Shown: one piece after another, positions 7,692 to 14,495 of the stretch
How positions within the stretch are numbered: position 1 is the first letter of the stretch
Layout: each line of letters opens with the position of its first letter
DNA from: a virus
DNA: 64,000 bases
Virus record (IMG/VR): IMGVR_UViG_3300017748_000001
Location: 1-64,000 of that record
Reading direction: 5' to 3' (one strand)
Notes under the pieces: model-generated
The model's database searches: none
Told to the model about the DNA's origin: nothing
What the model saw: the letters and a program-made list of their open reading frames with translations, nothing else
Program-made: the position numbers and the translations under genes

Positions 7692-8737
7692 TACGCAGGC
7701 TCTCTTAATGCAGTAATATATAAATCTTGAATCAAACCTTTAAGTCGATTCTTATCCAAATCTAAGTTATAGTCATCTATGTATCCGGAGAGAAGAGACA
7801 TAGTATCTTCTATAGATTGTGTCTCATCCATTCCTTCAAACTCGTATGTATCGTCAACTACAGATACATCAACGACATCGTTGTTGTATAATTCATCTAT
7901 CAGATTATCCAATAAATGTTGTTTTGTCTTATTTTTAACGATCACTTTAACATATTTTTTATTGTATGTCGAGTAATTTATTTGGCCGAGTTTTTCTTCA
8001 TCATAAAAGATCTTATGAAACATACGATATGGATTCTGAATGAATTCTATCTCGTTTGTGTCTGTATCATATATGTGGAAACCTCTAGGATCGTTGTAAT
8101 CAATCCAAGTTGTTTCGTAGGGGCTTCCAAGGTAATGAATATTTCCATTGTTTGATTTGTGATGGAAATGGCCAGAGCAAACCAATTCGAACTTTCGAAA
8201 CATACCAATGTCAAAACCATCTTCGCACTTGATACCGCGACTCATTTCAAATCCGGCTATCTCCAAATGACCAAAGAGAGTTGTTGCTTCAGAGTCCCTG
8301 ATATGAGTTTTGCATATATCATAGTTTCCAGAATTAATCCACGGCATGAAACAAATATCTCTGCCGTCGAAATTGAGAGTTTCTGGATCAGTATAAACTT
8401 TAGGAGCATACTCATGATTGAAGTCTATCAGTTCATTCATAGAATTGATATCATTCGTATTCTTAAAATAGGTATCATGATTTCCGATAATGATATGAGT
8501 TTCTATCTTATCATTTTGCAATCTTTTCATGAAACGAGTATTCATCCCATGAAGGATATTGAAGTTGATAAACTTTCGTCTATCCACAACATCCCCCAAA
8601 TGAATCATCGTAGTAATATTGTTCTCTGACAGATATGGAAAAAACACATTGTCATAGAACTCCATCATGTAATCAAAGAAGACTAGGGAATCCCCCCTAG
8701 CTCCAAAATGAGTATCAGTCAAGAGGGCTATTTTCAT
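7691..8737 (-). CDS. 47: Recombination endonuclease subunit gp47 (Mre11/SbcD-like)
   Basis: 348 aa from the ATG at 8737; AAGGAAC lies 7 nt upstream, so the longer open frame to 8803 is not used. Metallophosphoesterase motifs appear in order: L-T-D-T-H-F-G, L-G-D-V-V-D-R, G-N-H-D-T and S-G-H-F-H-H, which bind two metal ions in Mre11-type nucleases. Partner of gp46, encoded directly downstream with a 1-bp overlap. Its first 23 bases overlap the end of gp55, an arrangement that couples their translation. Confidence 0.97.
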   Translation of the reverse strand: MKIALLTDTHFGARGDSLVFFDYMMEFYDNVFFPYLSENNITTMIHLGDVVDRRKFINFNILHGMNTRFMKRLQNDKIETHIIIGNHDTYFKNTNDINSMNELIDFNHEYAPKVYTDPETLNFDGRDICFMPWINSGNYDICKTHIRDSEATTLFGHLEIAGFEMSRGIKCEDGFDIGMFRKFELVCSGHFHHKSNNGNIHYLGSPYETTWIDYNDPRGFHIYDTDTNEIEFIQNPYRMFHKIFYDEEKLGQINYSTYNKKYVKVIVKNKTKQHLLDNLIDELYNNDVVDVSVVDDTYEFEGMDETQSIEDTMSLLSGYIDDYNLDLDKNRLKGLIQDLYITALREPA

Positions 8738-9266
8738 TCTGTTCCTTTTTCTTCGCTTTTGCTCTGGTCTTCTTAGTCTTCTCAGATTTCTCAAAGTCTT
8801 CAATAAATCCAGACATATTATTTTGCATGAACTCTAGATAACTTTTCTTAGTCACTCCACCTGCCTCAAGTATGTCATCTTCTAAGACATGGCGTTCAAG
8901 AGATTTGTACTTAACATAAGTCTGTTTTTTCTCTTTCTGCATCCTTCTTATAAAGGCATAGTAAATTATCTGAGTAAAATATGCAAAGGGGTTTTTAGAT
9001 TTCTCTGGATTAAAGTTATCTATGTATAGAAGACAGTTCTCTATTCCATCAGAAATCATTTCATCTTTATATGTGTAGTTAATAAAGTTGGGGCGATACG
9101 AAAGATGATTAGAAATCTTCATAATACATTCTCCAATGTAATTGGGAATTCTAGGCCTCGGATTGCCTTTCTCTTTCGCATCAATGACAGAATTGCGAAA
9201 TTCTATCATTGCAGAAAGGAGTTGCTTATTATCTACATAGTGTGCGTTTTTCTTTTTTTCTGCCAT
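8715..9266 (-). CDS. 55: Late-transcription sigma factor gp55
   Basis: 183 aa from the ATG at 9266; T4 gp55 is 185 aa. It directs host RNA polymerase to TATAAATA late promoters, of which this window has more than a dozen exact copies. The sequence N-P-E-K-S-K-N-P-F-A-Y-F-T-Q-I-I-Y-Y-A-F with R-R-M-Q-K-E-K-K is the conserved sigma region 2-like core. An upstream ATG at 9293 and TTG at 9320 extend the frame, but the TTG is the -35 box and the 9293 ATG overlaps the -10 box of the gene's own promoter, so 9266 is preferred. Confidence 0.93.
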   Translation of the reverse strand: MAEKKKNAHYVDNKQLLSAMIEFRNSVIDAKEKGNPRPRIPNYIGECIMKISNHLSYRPNFINYTYKDEMISDGIENCLLYIDNFNPEKSKNPFAYFTQIIYYAFIRRMQKEKKQTYVKYKSLERHVLEDDILEAGGVTKKSYLEFMQNNMSGFIEDFEKSEKTKKTRAKAKKKEQNENSPLD

Positions 9267-9291
9267 TGGGTTCTCGTTAAAAGTTGCATAC

Positions 9292-9320
9292 ATTGTAACA
9301 AATGATGGTGCGTTTGTCAA
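9292..9320 (-). promoter_or_regulatory. Sigma70-like promoter for gp55
   Basis: Minus strand TTGACA (9320-9315), 17-bp spacer, TACAAT (9297-9292). It would start transcription near 9285, 20 bp before the gp55 ATG at 9266. A host-type promoter fits, because gp55 must be made before late genes. Confidence 0.75.
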
Positions 9321-9346
9321 ACATTAAATATTTTTTAATTTAACAC

Positions 9347-9375
9347 TTGACATACGCCGGTTGTATGTGTATAAT
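9347..9375 (+). promoter_or_regulatory. Consensus sigma70 promoter pointing rightward (antisense)
   Basis: Plus strand TTGACA (9347-9352), 17-bp spacer, TATAAT (9370-9375): twelve of twelve consensus bases. It is divergent from the gp55 promoter and would transcribe the plus strand into the antisense of the 128-aa gene and uvsW. AAGGAA (9392-9397) then ATG (9405) opens a 20-codon frame ending at 9467. No other rightward signal is seen in the window. Confidence 0.6.
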
Positions 9376-9401
9376 AAATCTGTTGTGATTTAAGGAATAT
9401 T

Positions 9402-9788
9402 CTAATGCTTAATCTTATCTTCGAATTCTTTCAACGCGTTGATGTAATCATCATTAGATTTATCTAATTCTTTCTCTGTCATTGCATCGTCAAAAGACTT
9501 AAAAGATATTCTTGAATTCTTTGATTCTAATAATTTTTTATAGAACTCTATGATTTCATCTTTACATGAAACTATAATTAAAACTTCACTTTTTTGTATT
9601 TCGTAGTCTAACTGCGGAGAATAAGGAATCCAATCTGAAAAGGCAAGGTATGCCTCGGAAGGTCTTAGGCCCGTGGGTATCCTACTTAATTGCCAAGGCC
9701 TGTGGATTATGTAGTGATCTCTACTTTCCCCCTTCATTCCGCCTAGGATATCCTCACCGTTCTTTAATCTAAGTATCTTATAATCCAT
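9402..9788 (-). CDS. Conserved small protein downstream of uvsW, possibly Sm/Hfq-like
   Basis: 128 aa. It begins M-D-Y-K-I-L-R-L-K-N-G-E-D-I-L-G, a pattern (short beta strand then N-G-E-x-I-x-G) common to small Sm-like proteins of marine T4-like phages, and ends in a charged helical tail. Its start overlaps the end of uvsW by 11 bp. I know of no assigned function; RNA binding would be a guess from the strand pattern. A possible late promoter (9843-9850) lies 55 bp upstream, inside uvsW. Confidence 0.6.
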   Translation of the reverse strand: MDYKILRLKNGEDILGGMKGESRDHYIIHRPWQLSRIPTGLRPSEAYLAFSDWIPYSPQLDYEIQKSEVLIIVSCKDEIIEFYKKLLESKNSRISFKSFDDAMTEKELDKSNDDYINALKEFEDKIKH

Positions 9789-11274
9789 CTTTATACATTC
9801 TTATTTCATTGATCTTAAAGTCAAATTTCTCTTCATTATAGATATTTATACGTTCAAAAAAGTGCCTAAGAGCAAAGTTAGTATGGGATTTATGTTTAAG
9901 ATCATCGACAATATCATAAAGAACCGCACTCTCTTTCCTATCTCCCTTTCTCAATCCTCTACCAATTGATTGAAGATTTCTTATCTTACTCTTAGAAGGA
10001 GAAGCAAACACAACATTGTGAAGATTCTTTATGTTGATACCAGTTGAGAATGTACCATAAGAGGCAACAATGATTGCGTTATCGGATTCTTCTGTGGTGA
10101 GCCTAACCTCTTCTCTATTGCCTACTTTAGTTTCACCACTTACATAGAACAAAGGTCTATCCGAATCTACCTTTTCTTGTAATTGTAAGAATAAAGGCTT
10201 ACCGTGTTTTTCTACAAAGTTAAAGAGAACTAGTGTATTGCCTTTGAGACTATTTGTCAAATTAACTATGAAGTTGTTTCTTTTTTCATTTCTCACTATC
10301 CAATCAATTTCATCCGGATATGGCATTTTCTTTGTTTCTTTACATTGTTCGTCTGAGTATTTGAGAACTAGACATTCAATCTTAAAACTAGAAAGAGTTT
10401 CATTATCAATTAATTTTCTAGTGGTTGTGACTTTCTTAACATCCCCAAATAGACCAGTGAGAACTAACTTGTGAGTTTTAGTTCCGTCTAATGTTCCTGT
10501 GGTGCCGAACCTATATTTACACTCGGTCATCTTCTCCATAATCTTCATAAGAGAGTTGGCTTTGAATAAATGACACTCATCTCCAATAACTGCACCGAAC
10601 TGATCAAAGTATGGCTTTCTCTCTTTGTATATAGATTGCCATGTAGAGATCACCACTCTCTTGTCCGTAGTCTTGGATTGTCCCTGATAAATGACATGGC
10701 ACTTATTCTTGACATCAAATCCATAGTCTTGGAAGTCTGCATACATCTGAGAAACCAAAGAGGTAGTCGGAACAATTATTAGTATTTTCTTACCAGACAA
10801 ATCCGGATGCATTAGATAAAATCTTATCAAGGTATAGATGATAAGAGACTTCCCAGAAGCTGTTGGTGATAACAGCAAACATCTGTCTTTATTGATAGCG
10901 GTCTGTATTGCGTCTAGTTGATAATCTCTGTATGTTAAAGGTTGTCCCTTAGATTGAGGTTTAACATATTCTGCTAGTTCTTTGAGATTATCCTCATTGA
11001 ATATAACTCTATCTGGCTTTTCGCAAAAGAATTCATACTCATTCATTTCGCAGAAGTTCTGGACTTGATTAATCAGTCCAGCATATATCTTTCTATTGGT
11101 AGGGTTAAACAGACGAATCTTTCCATCCCACACCTTATTTCTATATGCAGGCATAAACTTTGCGCCAGGCACTTCGTAGGTAAAGTAATCCACCAATTCC
11201 TTCAGAATGAATAGTTCATCCGAATCCAGAATATAATGCACTTCGCTGTGTTTATGTGCGGTTACCGATTGCAT
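9778..11274 (-). CDS. uvsW: UvsW DNA/RNA-DNA helicase
   Basis: 498 aa. Superfamily 2 helicase motifs: L-L-S-P-T-A-S-G-K-S (Walker A), I-G-D-E-C-H-L-F (DECH box), G-T-T-G-T-L-D (motif III), and S-I-G-R-G-L-R-K-G-D (motif VI). In T4, UvsW unwinds R-loops and branched intermediates and helps switch from origin-dependent to recombination-dependent replication. Its ATG overlaps the TAA of uvsY (TAATG), so the two are coupled. Confidence 0.96.
   Translation of the reverse strand: MQSVTAHKHSEVHYILDSDELFILKELVDYFTYEVPGAKFMPAYRNKVWDGKIRLFNPTNRKIYAGLINQVQNFCEMNEYEFFCEKPDRVIFNEDNLKELAEYVKPQSKGQPLTYRDYQLDAIQTAINKDRCLLLSPTASGKSLIIYTLIRFYLMHPDLSGKKILIIVPTTSLVSQMYADFQDYGFDVKNKCHVIYQGQSKTTDKRVVISTWQSIYKERKPYFDQFGAVIGDECHLFKANSLMKIMEKMTECKYRFGTTGTLDGTKTHKLVLTGLFGDVKKVTTTRKLIDNETLSSFKIECLVLKYSDEQCKETKKMPYPDEIDWIVRNEKRNNFIVNLTNSLKGNTLVLFNFVEKHGKPLFLQLQEKVDSDRPLFYVSGETKVGNREEVRLTTEESDNAIIVASYGTFSTGINIKNLHNVVFASPSKSKIRNLQSIGRGLRKGDRKESAVLYDIVDDLKHKSHTNFALRHFFERINIYNEEKFDFKINEIRMYKDGL
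9843..9850 (-). promoter_or_regulatory. Possible late promoter inside uvsW
   Basis: Exact TATAAATA on the minus strand, 55 bp before the ATG of the 128-aa gene, within the distance range of the other late promoters. It is inside coding sequence (I-N-I-Y-N), so chance is possible. Confidence 0.35.
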
Positions 11275-11708
11275 TAACCGCCCTCTAGAAATTTCCGCAC
11301 ATTAATCAAATCTTTTATTAGCCATTTATTACTATCAAGAAGATTCATCTGTTTTTCTATAAAAGTTAATATTTCTTTTTGGTATGTAAGCTTCTGCGCC
11401 TCTGTGATGAGATCATCATCGTCATCTAACCACATCTGCACATCACCTTTGAGAACTTTATATCCATCAGACTCCCACCCAAGAAGATCTAATTCGTCTT
11501 CGTTGAGTTTACCTAGATAGTATTTCTTTTTCTTTGCTTCGAGTTTTTTGTATTTGAATTGATTTAAACTGACAATAGAAGCCTGATCAATACGATAGTT
11601 ATGCCACTTGGAACATAACATAGAAAGATTGAGAATAGAGGTTTCAAGGTCAGTTCTGTCAATTTGGAGGTCTTTAACGGCCTCTTCCTTGAGTTCACTT
11701 AGTTTCAT
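11274..11708 (-). CDS. uvsY: UvsY recombination mediator
   Basis: 144 aa; T4 UvsY is 137 aa. It helps load UvsX recombinase onto gp32-coated single-stranded DNA. The predicted structure is mostly helical with a basic stretch (KYKKLEAKKKKYY), and the T4 order uvsY-uvsW is kept. No strong Shine-Dalgarno is visible before the ATG at 11708, only 3 bp after the upstream stop, so translation may depend on coupling. Confidence 0.9.
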   Translation of the reverse strand: MKLSELKEEAVKDLQIDRTDLETSILNLSMLCSKWHNYRIDQASIVSLNQFKYKKLEAKKKKYYLGKLNEDELDLLGWESDGYKVLKGDVQMWLDDDDDLITEAQKLTYQKEILTFIEKQMNLLDSNKWLIKDLINVRKFLEGG

Positions 11709-11711
11709 ATT

Positions 11712-12233
11712 TTAGTCTATTTTTTTAATTTCATATCCAGTGTATTGGAAATCTGCAGTAGTCGCTGTTGGTTCATCTCCAGTTTCTAGAGAAGAGAATG
11801 GGATATCCCCTAACGCAATAGGAAATAAATCTTTGAATACTGCCTCATATATTGGAGCGCCCTGATTGTTATATAATAACAAGGAACCATCAGAATAAAC
11901 ATCATCCCCAGTCAATTGTCTTCCTTGTGCAAAACTTCGATATTGGCCAAAACTCTCAGGAAATCCTAGACCCCTAATCCAGTCATATACTTCCATCCAA
12001 GCCTTCATTTCTTCGTCCACTAAGAAACTGACAGAAAGAACTGAGAATATTATTTTATCGCCAGGTTCCTTTCTATCCGCAAAAGGTGTTCCCAGAAGTG
12101 CTTCTCCGAAAGTCATGCCAGGCAAACTGACACCCTGCACAAATGGACTCAATGAAGGACACTTGAGGATGCTCAACTGAAATGACTGATTACTCAGATA
12201 ATTTGGATTTTCAAAATCGACATTTAACGCCAC
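11712..12233 (-). CDS. Tail-tube-like structural protein (gp3 position)
   Basis: 173 aa, GTG start at 12233 with GGAG 9 nt upstream. The pattern F-V-Q-G-V-S-L-P-G, then P-G-D-K-I-I-F, then F-L-V-D-E-E, W-M-E-V-Y-D-W-I-R-G-L-G-F-P is that of T4-type tail-tube-like proteins (gp19/gp54 fold). Marine T4-like phages often carry a tail-completion gene (gp3) between gp23 and uvsY, and this gene occupies that place. Whether it is tail terminator, tube initiator or another tube-fold protein cannot be settled by eye. It has its own late promoter at 12256-12263. Confidence 0.6.
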   Translation of the reverse strand: MALNVDFENPNYLSNQSFQLSILKCPSLSPFVQGVSLPGMTFGEALLGTPFADRKEPGDKIIFSVLSVSFLVDEEMKAWMEVYDWIRGLGFPESFGQYRSFAQGRQLTGDDVYSDGSLLLYNNQGAPIYEAVFKDLFPIALGDIPFSSLETGDEPTATTADFQYTGYEIKKID

Positions 12234-12255
12234 AATAGATACTCCGTAACACTAT

Positions 12256-12263
12256 TATTTATA
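12256..12263 (-). promoter_or_regulatory. T4-type late promoter
   Basis: Exact TATAAATA on the minus strand, 23 bp before the GTG at 12233. It abuts the U-tract of the terminator of the preceding gene, forming a compact terminator-promoter junction. Confidence 0.85.
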
Positions 12264-12265
12264 TC

Positions 12266-12292
12266 AAAAAAAAGGGACTCCGAAGAGTCCCT
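12266..12292 (-). terminator. Rho-independent terminator after the propeller gene
   Basis: Minus strand: AGGGACTC, loop TTCG, GAGTCCCT, then a run of T (plus-strand A run 12266-12272). It is a perfect 8-bp stem with a stable UUCG tetraloop, 20 bp after the stop at 12313. Confidence 0.92.
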
Positions 12293-12312
12293 CTAAGTCA
12301 TAAGGTATATTA

Positions 12313-14478
12313 TTATGCTTTATATGTAGCTACCGCACCCTGTACTCCAGCACTAACGTATATCTGATCATCGCCAAATGCGACATCTGCACCAAATCCC
12401 GTATAACCAGACCCTTGCGGATTCCACATATTTGGCCCGCTTGGAAAATTAGTTCCATCCACTTTTGCAAAGAAAAACTTCCCTGCGCCACCGTCGGCAT
12501 CGGGAGCACCGAACACCACATGGTCTCCTTCTGGAGATATATCAACAGATTGTCCCCACTTACTATTAGACTCGGAAACTTGAGTGTTAGCCCTCCAAGA
12601 ATTGACACAGACCCCAGTAGATACATCAAATACGGAAACAATACCTCCTGTCGAGTTCCCTGACTGTCTACCTCGCATATCTCCAATGACTAACTTAGAA
12701 CCATTTGGAGTAATTGCCATTGATCTATGTTCTGTCCCAGGCCGCGATTCATTATTTACATCGCCGTTCCCGGCCGGGTTACTTGTGTTGATAGTTCTTA
12801 TATAAGAACCATCGGAAAGGTTATAAATGAATACCGCTCCACCAACCATGTCACTCCCGCTCCACATATATTCTGGAGAAGAAACCGCCAGAAGTCCTGC
12901 CGATGCAGCTATCGCAACAGCAGAGCCAAACCTTATATTTGACATTTCGCTCTGACCTGCTGTACCATTGTAAGGATTAGTAGGTCTTTCTAGAACATAA
13001 CCATTTGCAAACGCAGAAGATTCATCTGGTTGACTTAAATCATATACAAAAACTTTTCCGCAGTTAGGTTGTCTGTAGCTAGTATTGACGAGATGTTGCA
13101 TCTTTGCATCGGGCGCGCCAATTGCGAGATAACCACCACCAATGTCAATCGTTTGTCCATACGAAGACCCTCCACTATAATATGTATCATCTTGTACTTG
13201 TTGTGGGAGATATGAATCTCTTGGAGTAAACATAAATTTAGCAACTGGCTGGCCAAGCGTTTGAGTTCCGTCTGTATTCACCTTCCAAACTTGTACATCA
13301 CCATTATTATAGTGAGATTGGAATGCAACCAGATTTCCATCTAATGCTAGTTTTGTTCCTCCGTTGTCTGGAGTATATGCTCCTGTATGCCAAGATAAAG
13401 CATGACCGTTATTTGCCGCTGGGCCCAAACCACCAAAAGATCCCCCTTGCCCAATCCAGTTTGGCAGAACATAATCGATTGTATTTCCAAGAGCGCCGGA
13501 TCCTACAGAACTATCATATATCTCAACAAACCCTCCATTACTATTATATTTCGTCTTGGAGGTTACGAAAAATTCACCAGAAGTGGCCATCCATTTACCG
13601 AATTCCTCGCCTTCATTACTGGTATTATATCTAGTATAAATGTCAATACTGTCCCAATTAAAACCAAAAGTAAGAGTAAACTCTGAAGGAGTTGTGGTTG
13701 TTAAGTTAGTTCCGTCTGATGCAGTGAATGACAATGAGAAAGAACCAGCATCCGCACTATTAGAACTTGCGGAAATTGTGAAAACATTATCTGCTTGTGA
13801 TACCGTAGTTCCACCTAAGGCCCCTGCAGTTACTTGATAACTATATGTTATTGCATCTCCTTGCGGATCTGTTGCAGCAAGAGTAATCACTGTATCAGCG
13901 CCAGGCGATAATGCATAAGAACCATCTGGAGTTGTTGTGAAGTTTGGTTTTTGATCAACCAATCCTACACCAACCCATGATGCACCTGTGAAGATATAGA
14001 GTTTCTTATTCTCTTCTACGATACCCTTTGCACCAGCAGCAACTCCGCTTGATGGCAAATCTCCAACTGTCGCATAAACTGTTAATGCATCTGGCAATGC
14101 AGTGTAAGACAGAACACCAGTTCCAGCATTATATGATAAGTCTCCAGCCGCACTGAATGAACTTCTGACTCTTGAGTCGGTCACATATAGGTTACTAGAA
14201 CCTTCCGCAACTTGAGTAGAAGTCGGAGTTGCAGCACCCGCCGGAGTTCTGAGTTTCTTAACACCGAATGCAAGTTTCTCAATATCTGCAGTAGACGCAC
14301 TAGTCGCCATCGCAGATACTTTTGTATCTAATGCAGTTTCTAAATCTGCATCATCGTCTAGATTTGCCTTCTCAATTGAACGAGACAACTTGACGATCTG
14401 ATCTGCAGTGGTTGCAGAACCTAGCGCAGCCAAGAGTTTTGTTTTGAGAGTATCTCTTGAAGTAAATGTATTAGCCAT
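12313..14478 (-). CDS. Seven-bladed FG-GAP propeller virion protein, type A
   Basis: 721 aa. Order: an N-terminal helical module of about 80 aa (MANTFTSRDTLKTKLLAALG) shared by nine proteins in this window; a beta linker (LYIFTGASWVGVGL); a cadherin/He_PIG-like domain with D-P-Q-G-D-A-I-T-Y near residue 210; then seven beta-propeller blades, each with a hydrophobic strand such as Y-L-A-I-G-A-P-D or H-V-V-F-G-A-P-D followed by V-F-V-Y-D or similar. Integrin-alpha-like FG-GAP propellers commonly bind protein or glycan. Residues 1-270 are nearly identical to the gene at 35680-37584, but the propellers differ. I infer a fibre or surface-displayed receptor-binding protein. AGGA lies upstream; it is followed by a terminator. 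Confidence 0.75.
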   Translation of the reverse strand: MANTFTSRDTLKTKLLAALGSATTADQIVKLSRSIEKANLDDDADLETALDTKVSAMATSASTADIEKLAFGVKKLRTPAGAATPTSTQVAEGSSNLYVTDSRVRSSFSAAGDLSYNAGTGVLSYTALPDALTVYATVGDLPSSGVAAGAKGIVEENKKLYIFTGASWVGVGLVDQKPNFTTTPDGSYALSPGADTVITLAATDPQGDAITYSYQVTAGALGGTTVSQADNVFTISASSNSADAGSFSLSFTASDGTNLTTTTPSEFTLTFGFNWDSIDIYTRYNTSNEGEEFGKWMATSGEFFVTSKTKYNSNGGFVEIYDSSVGSGALGNTIDYVLPNWIGQGGSFGGLGPAANNGHALSWHTGAYTPDNGGTKLALDGNLVAFQSHYNNGDVQVWKVNTDGTQTLGQPVAKFMFTPRDSYLPQQVQDDTYYSGGSSYGQTIDIGGGYLAIGAPDAKMQHLVNTSYRQPNCGKVFVYDLSQPDESSAFANGYVLERPTNPYNGTAGQSEMSNIRFGSAVAIAASAGLLAVSSPEYMWSGSDMVGGAVFIYNLSDGSYIRTINTSNPAGNGDVNNESRPGTEHRSMAITPNGSKLVIGDMRGRQSGNSTGGIVSVFDVSTGVCVNSWRANTQVSESNSKWGQSVDISPEGDHVVFGAPDADGGAGKFFFAKVDGTNFPSGPNMWNPQGSGYTGFGADVAFGDDQIYVSAGVQGAVATYKA

Positions 14479-14495
14479 TTTATTTTTCCTTTAAA

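Noticed and set aside
8738-8803. Longer gp47 reading frame beginning at 8803
   Set aside because: The extra N-terminus is a very basic stretch that is simply gp55 coding sequence in another frame; AAGGAAC directly before the ATG at 8737 and the start K-I-A-L-L-T-D-T-H match the family.
9267-9320. Longer gp55 starting at 9320 or 9293
   Set aside because: These bases form a TTGACA-17-TACAAT promoter; the 183-aa version from 9266 matches T4 gp55 in length.
12330-12686. 118-codon minus-strand frame overlapping the type A propeller gene
   Set aside because: It is an alternate frame of the propeller blades; the main frame carries the domains and ribosome binding site.
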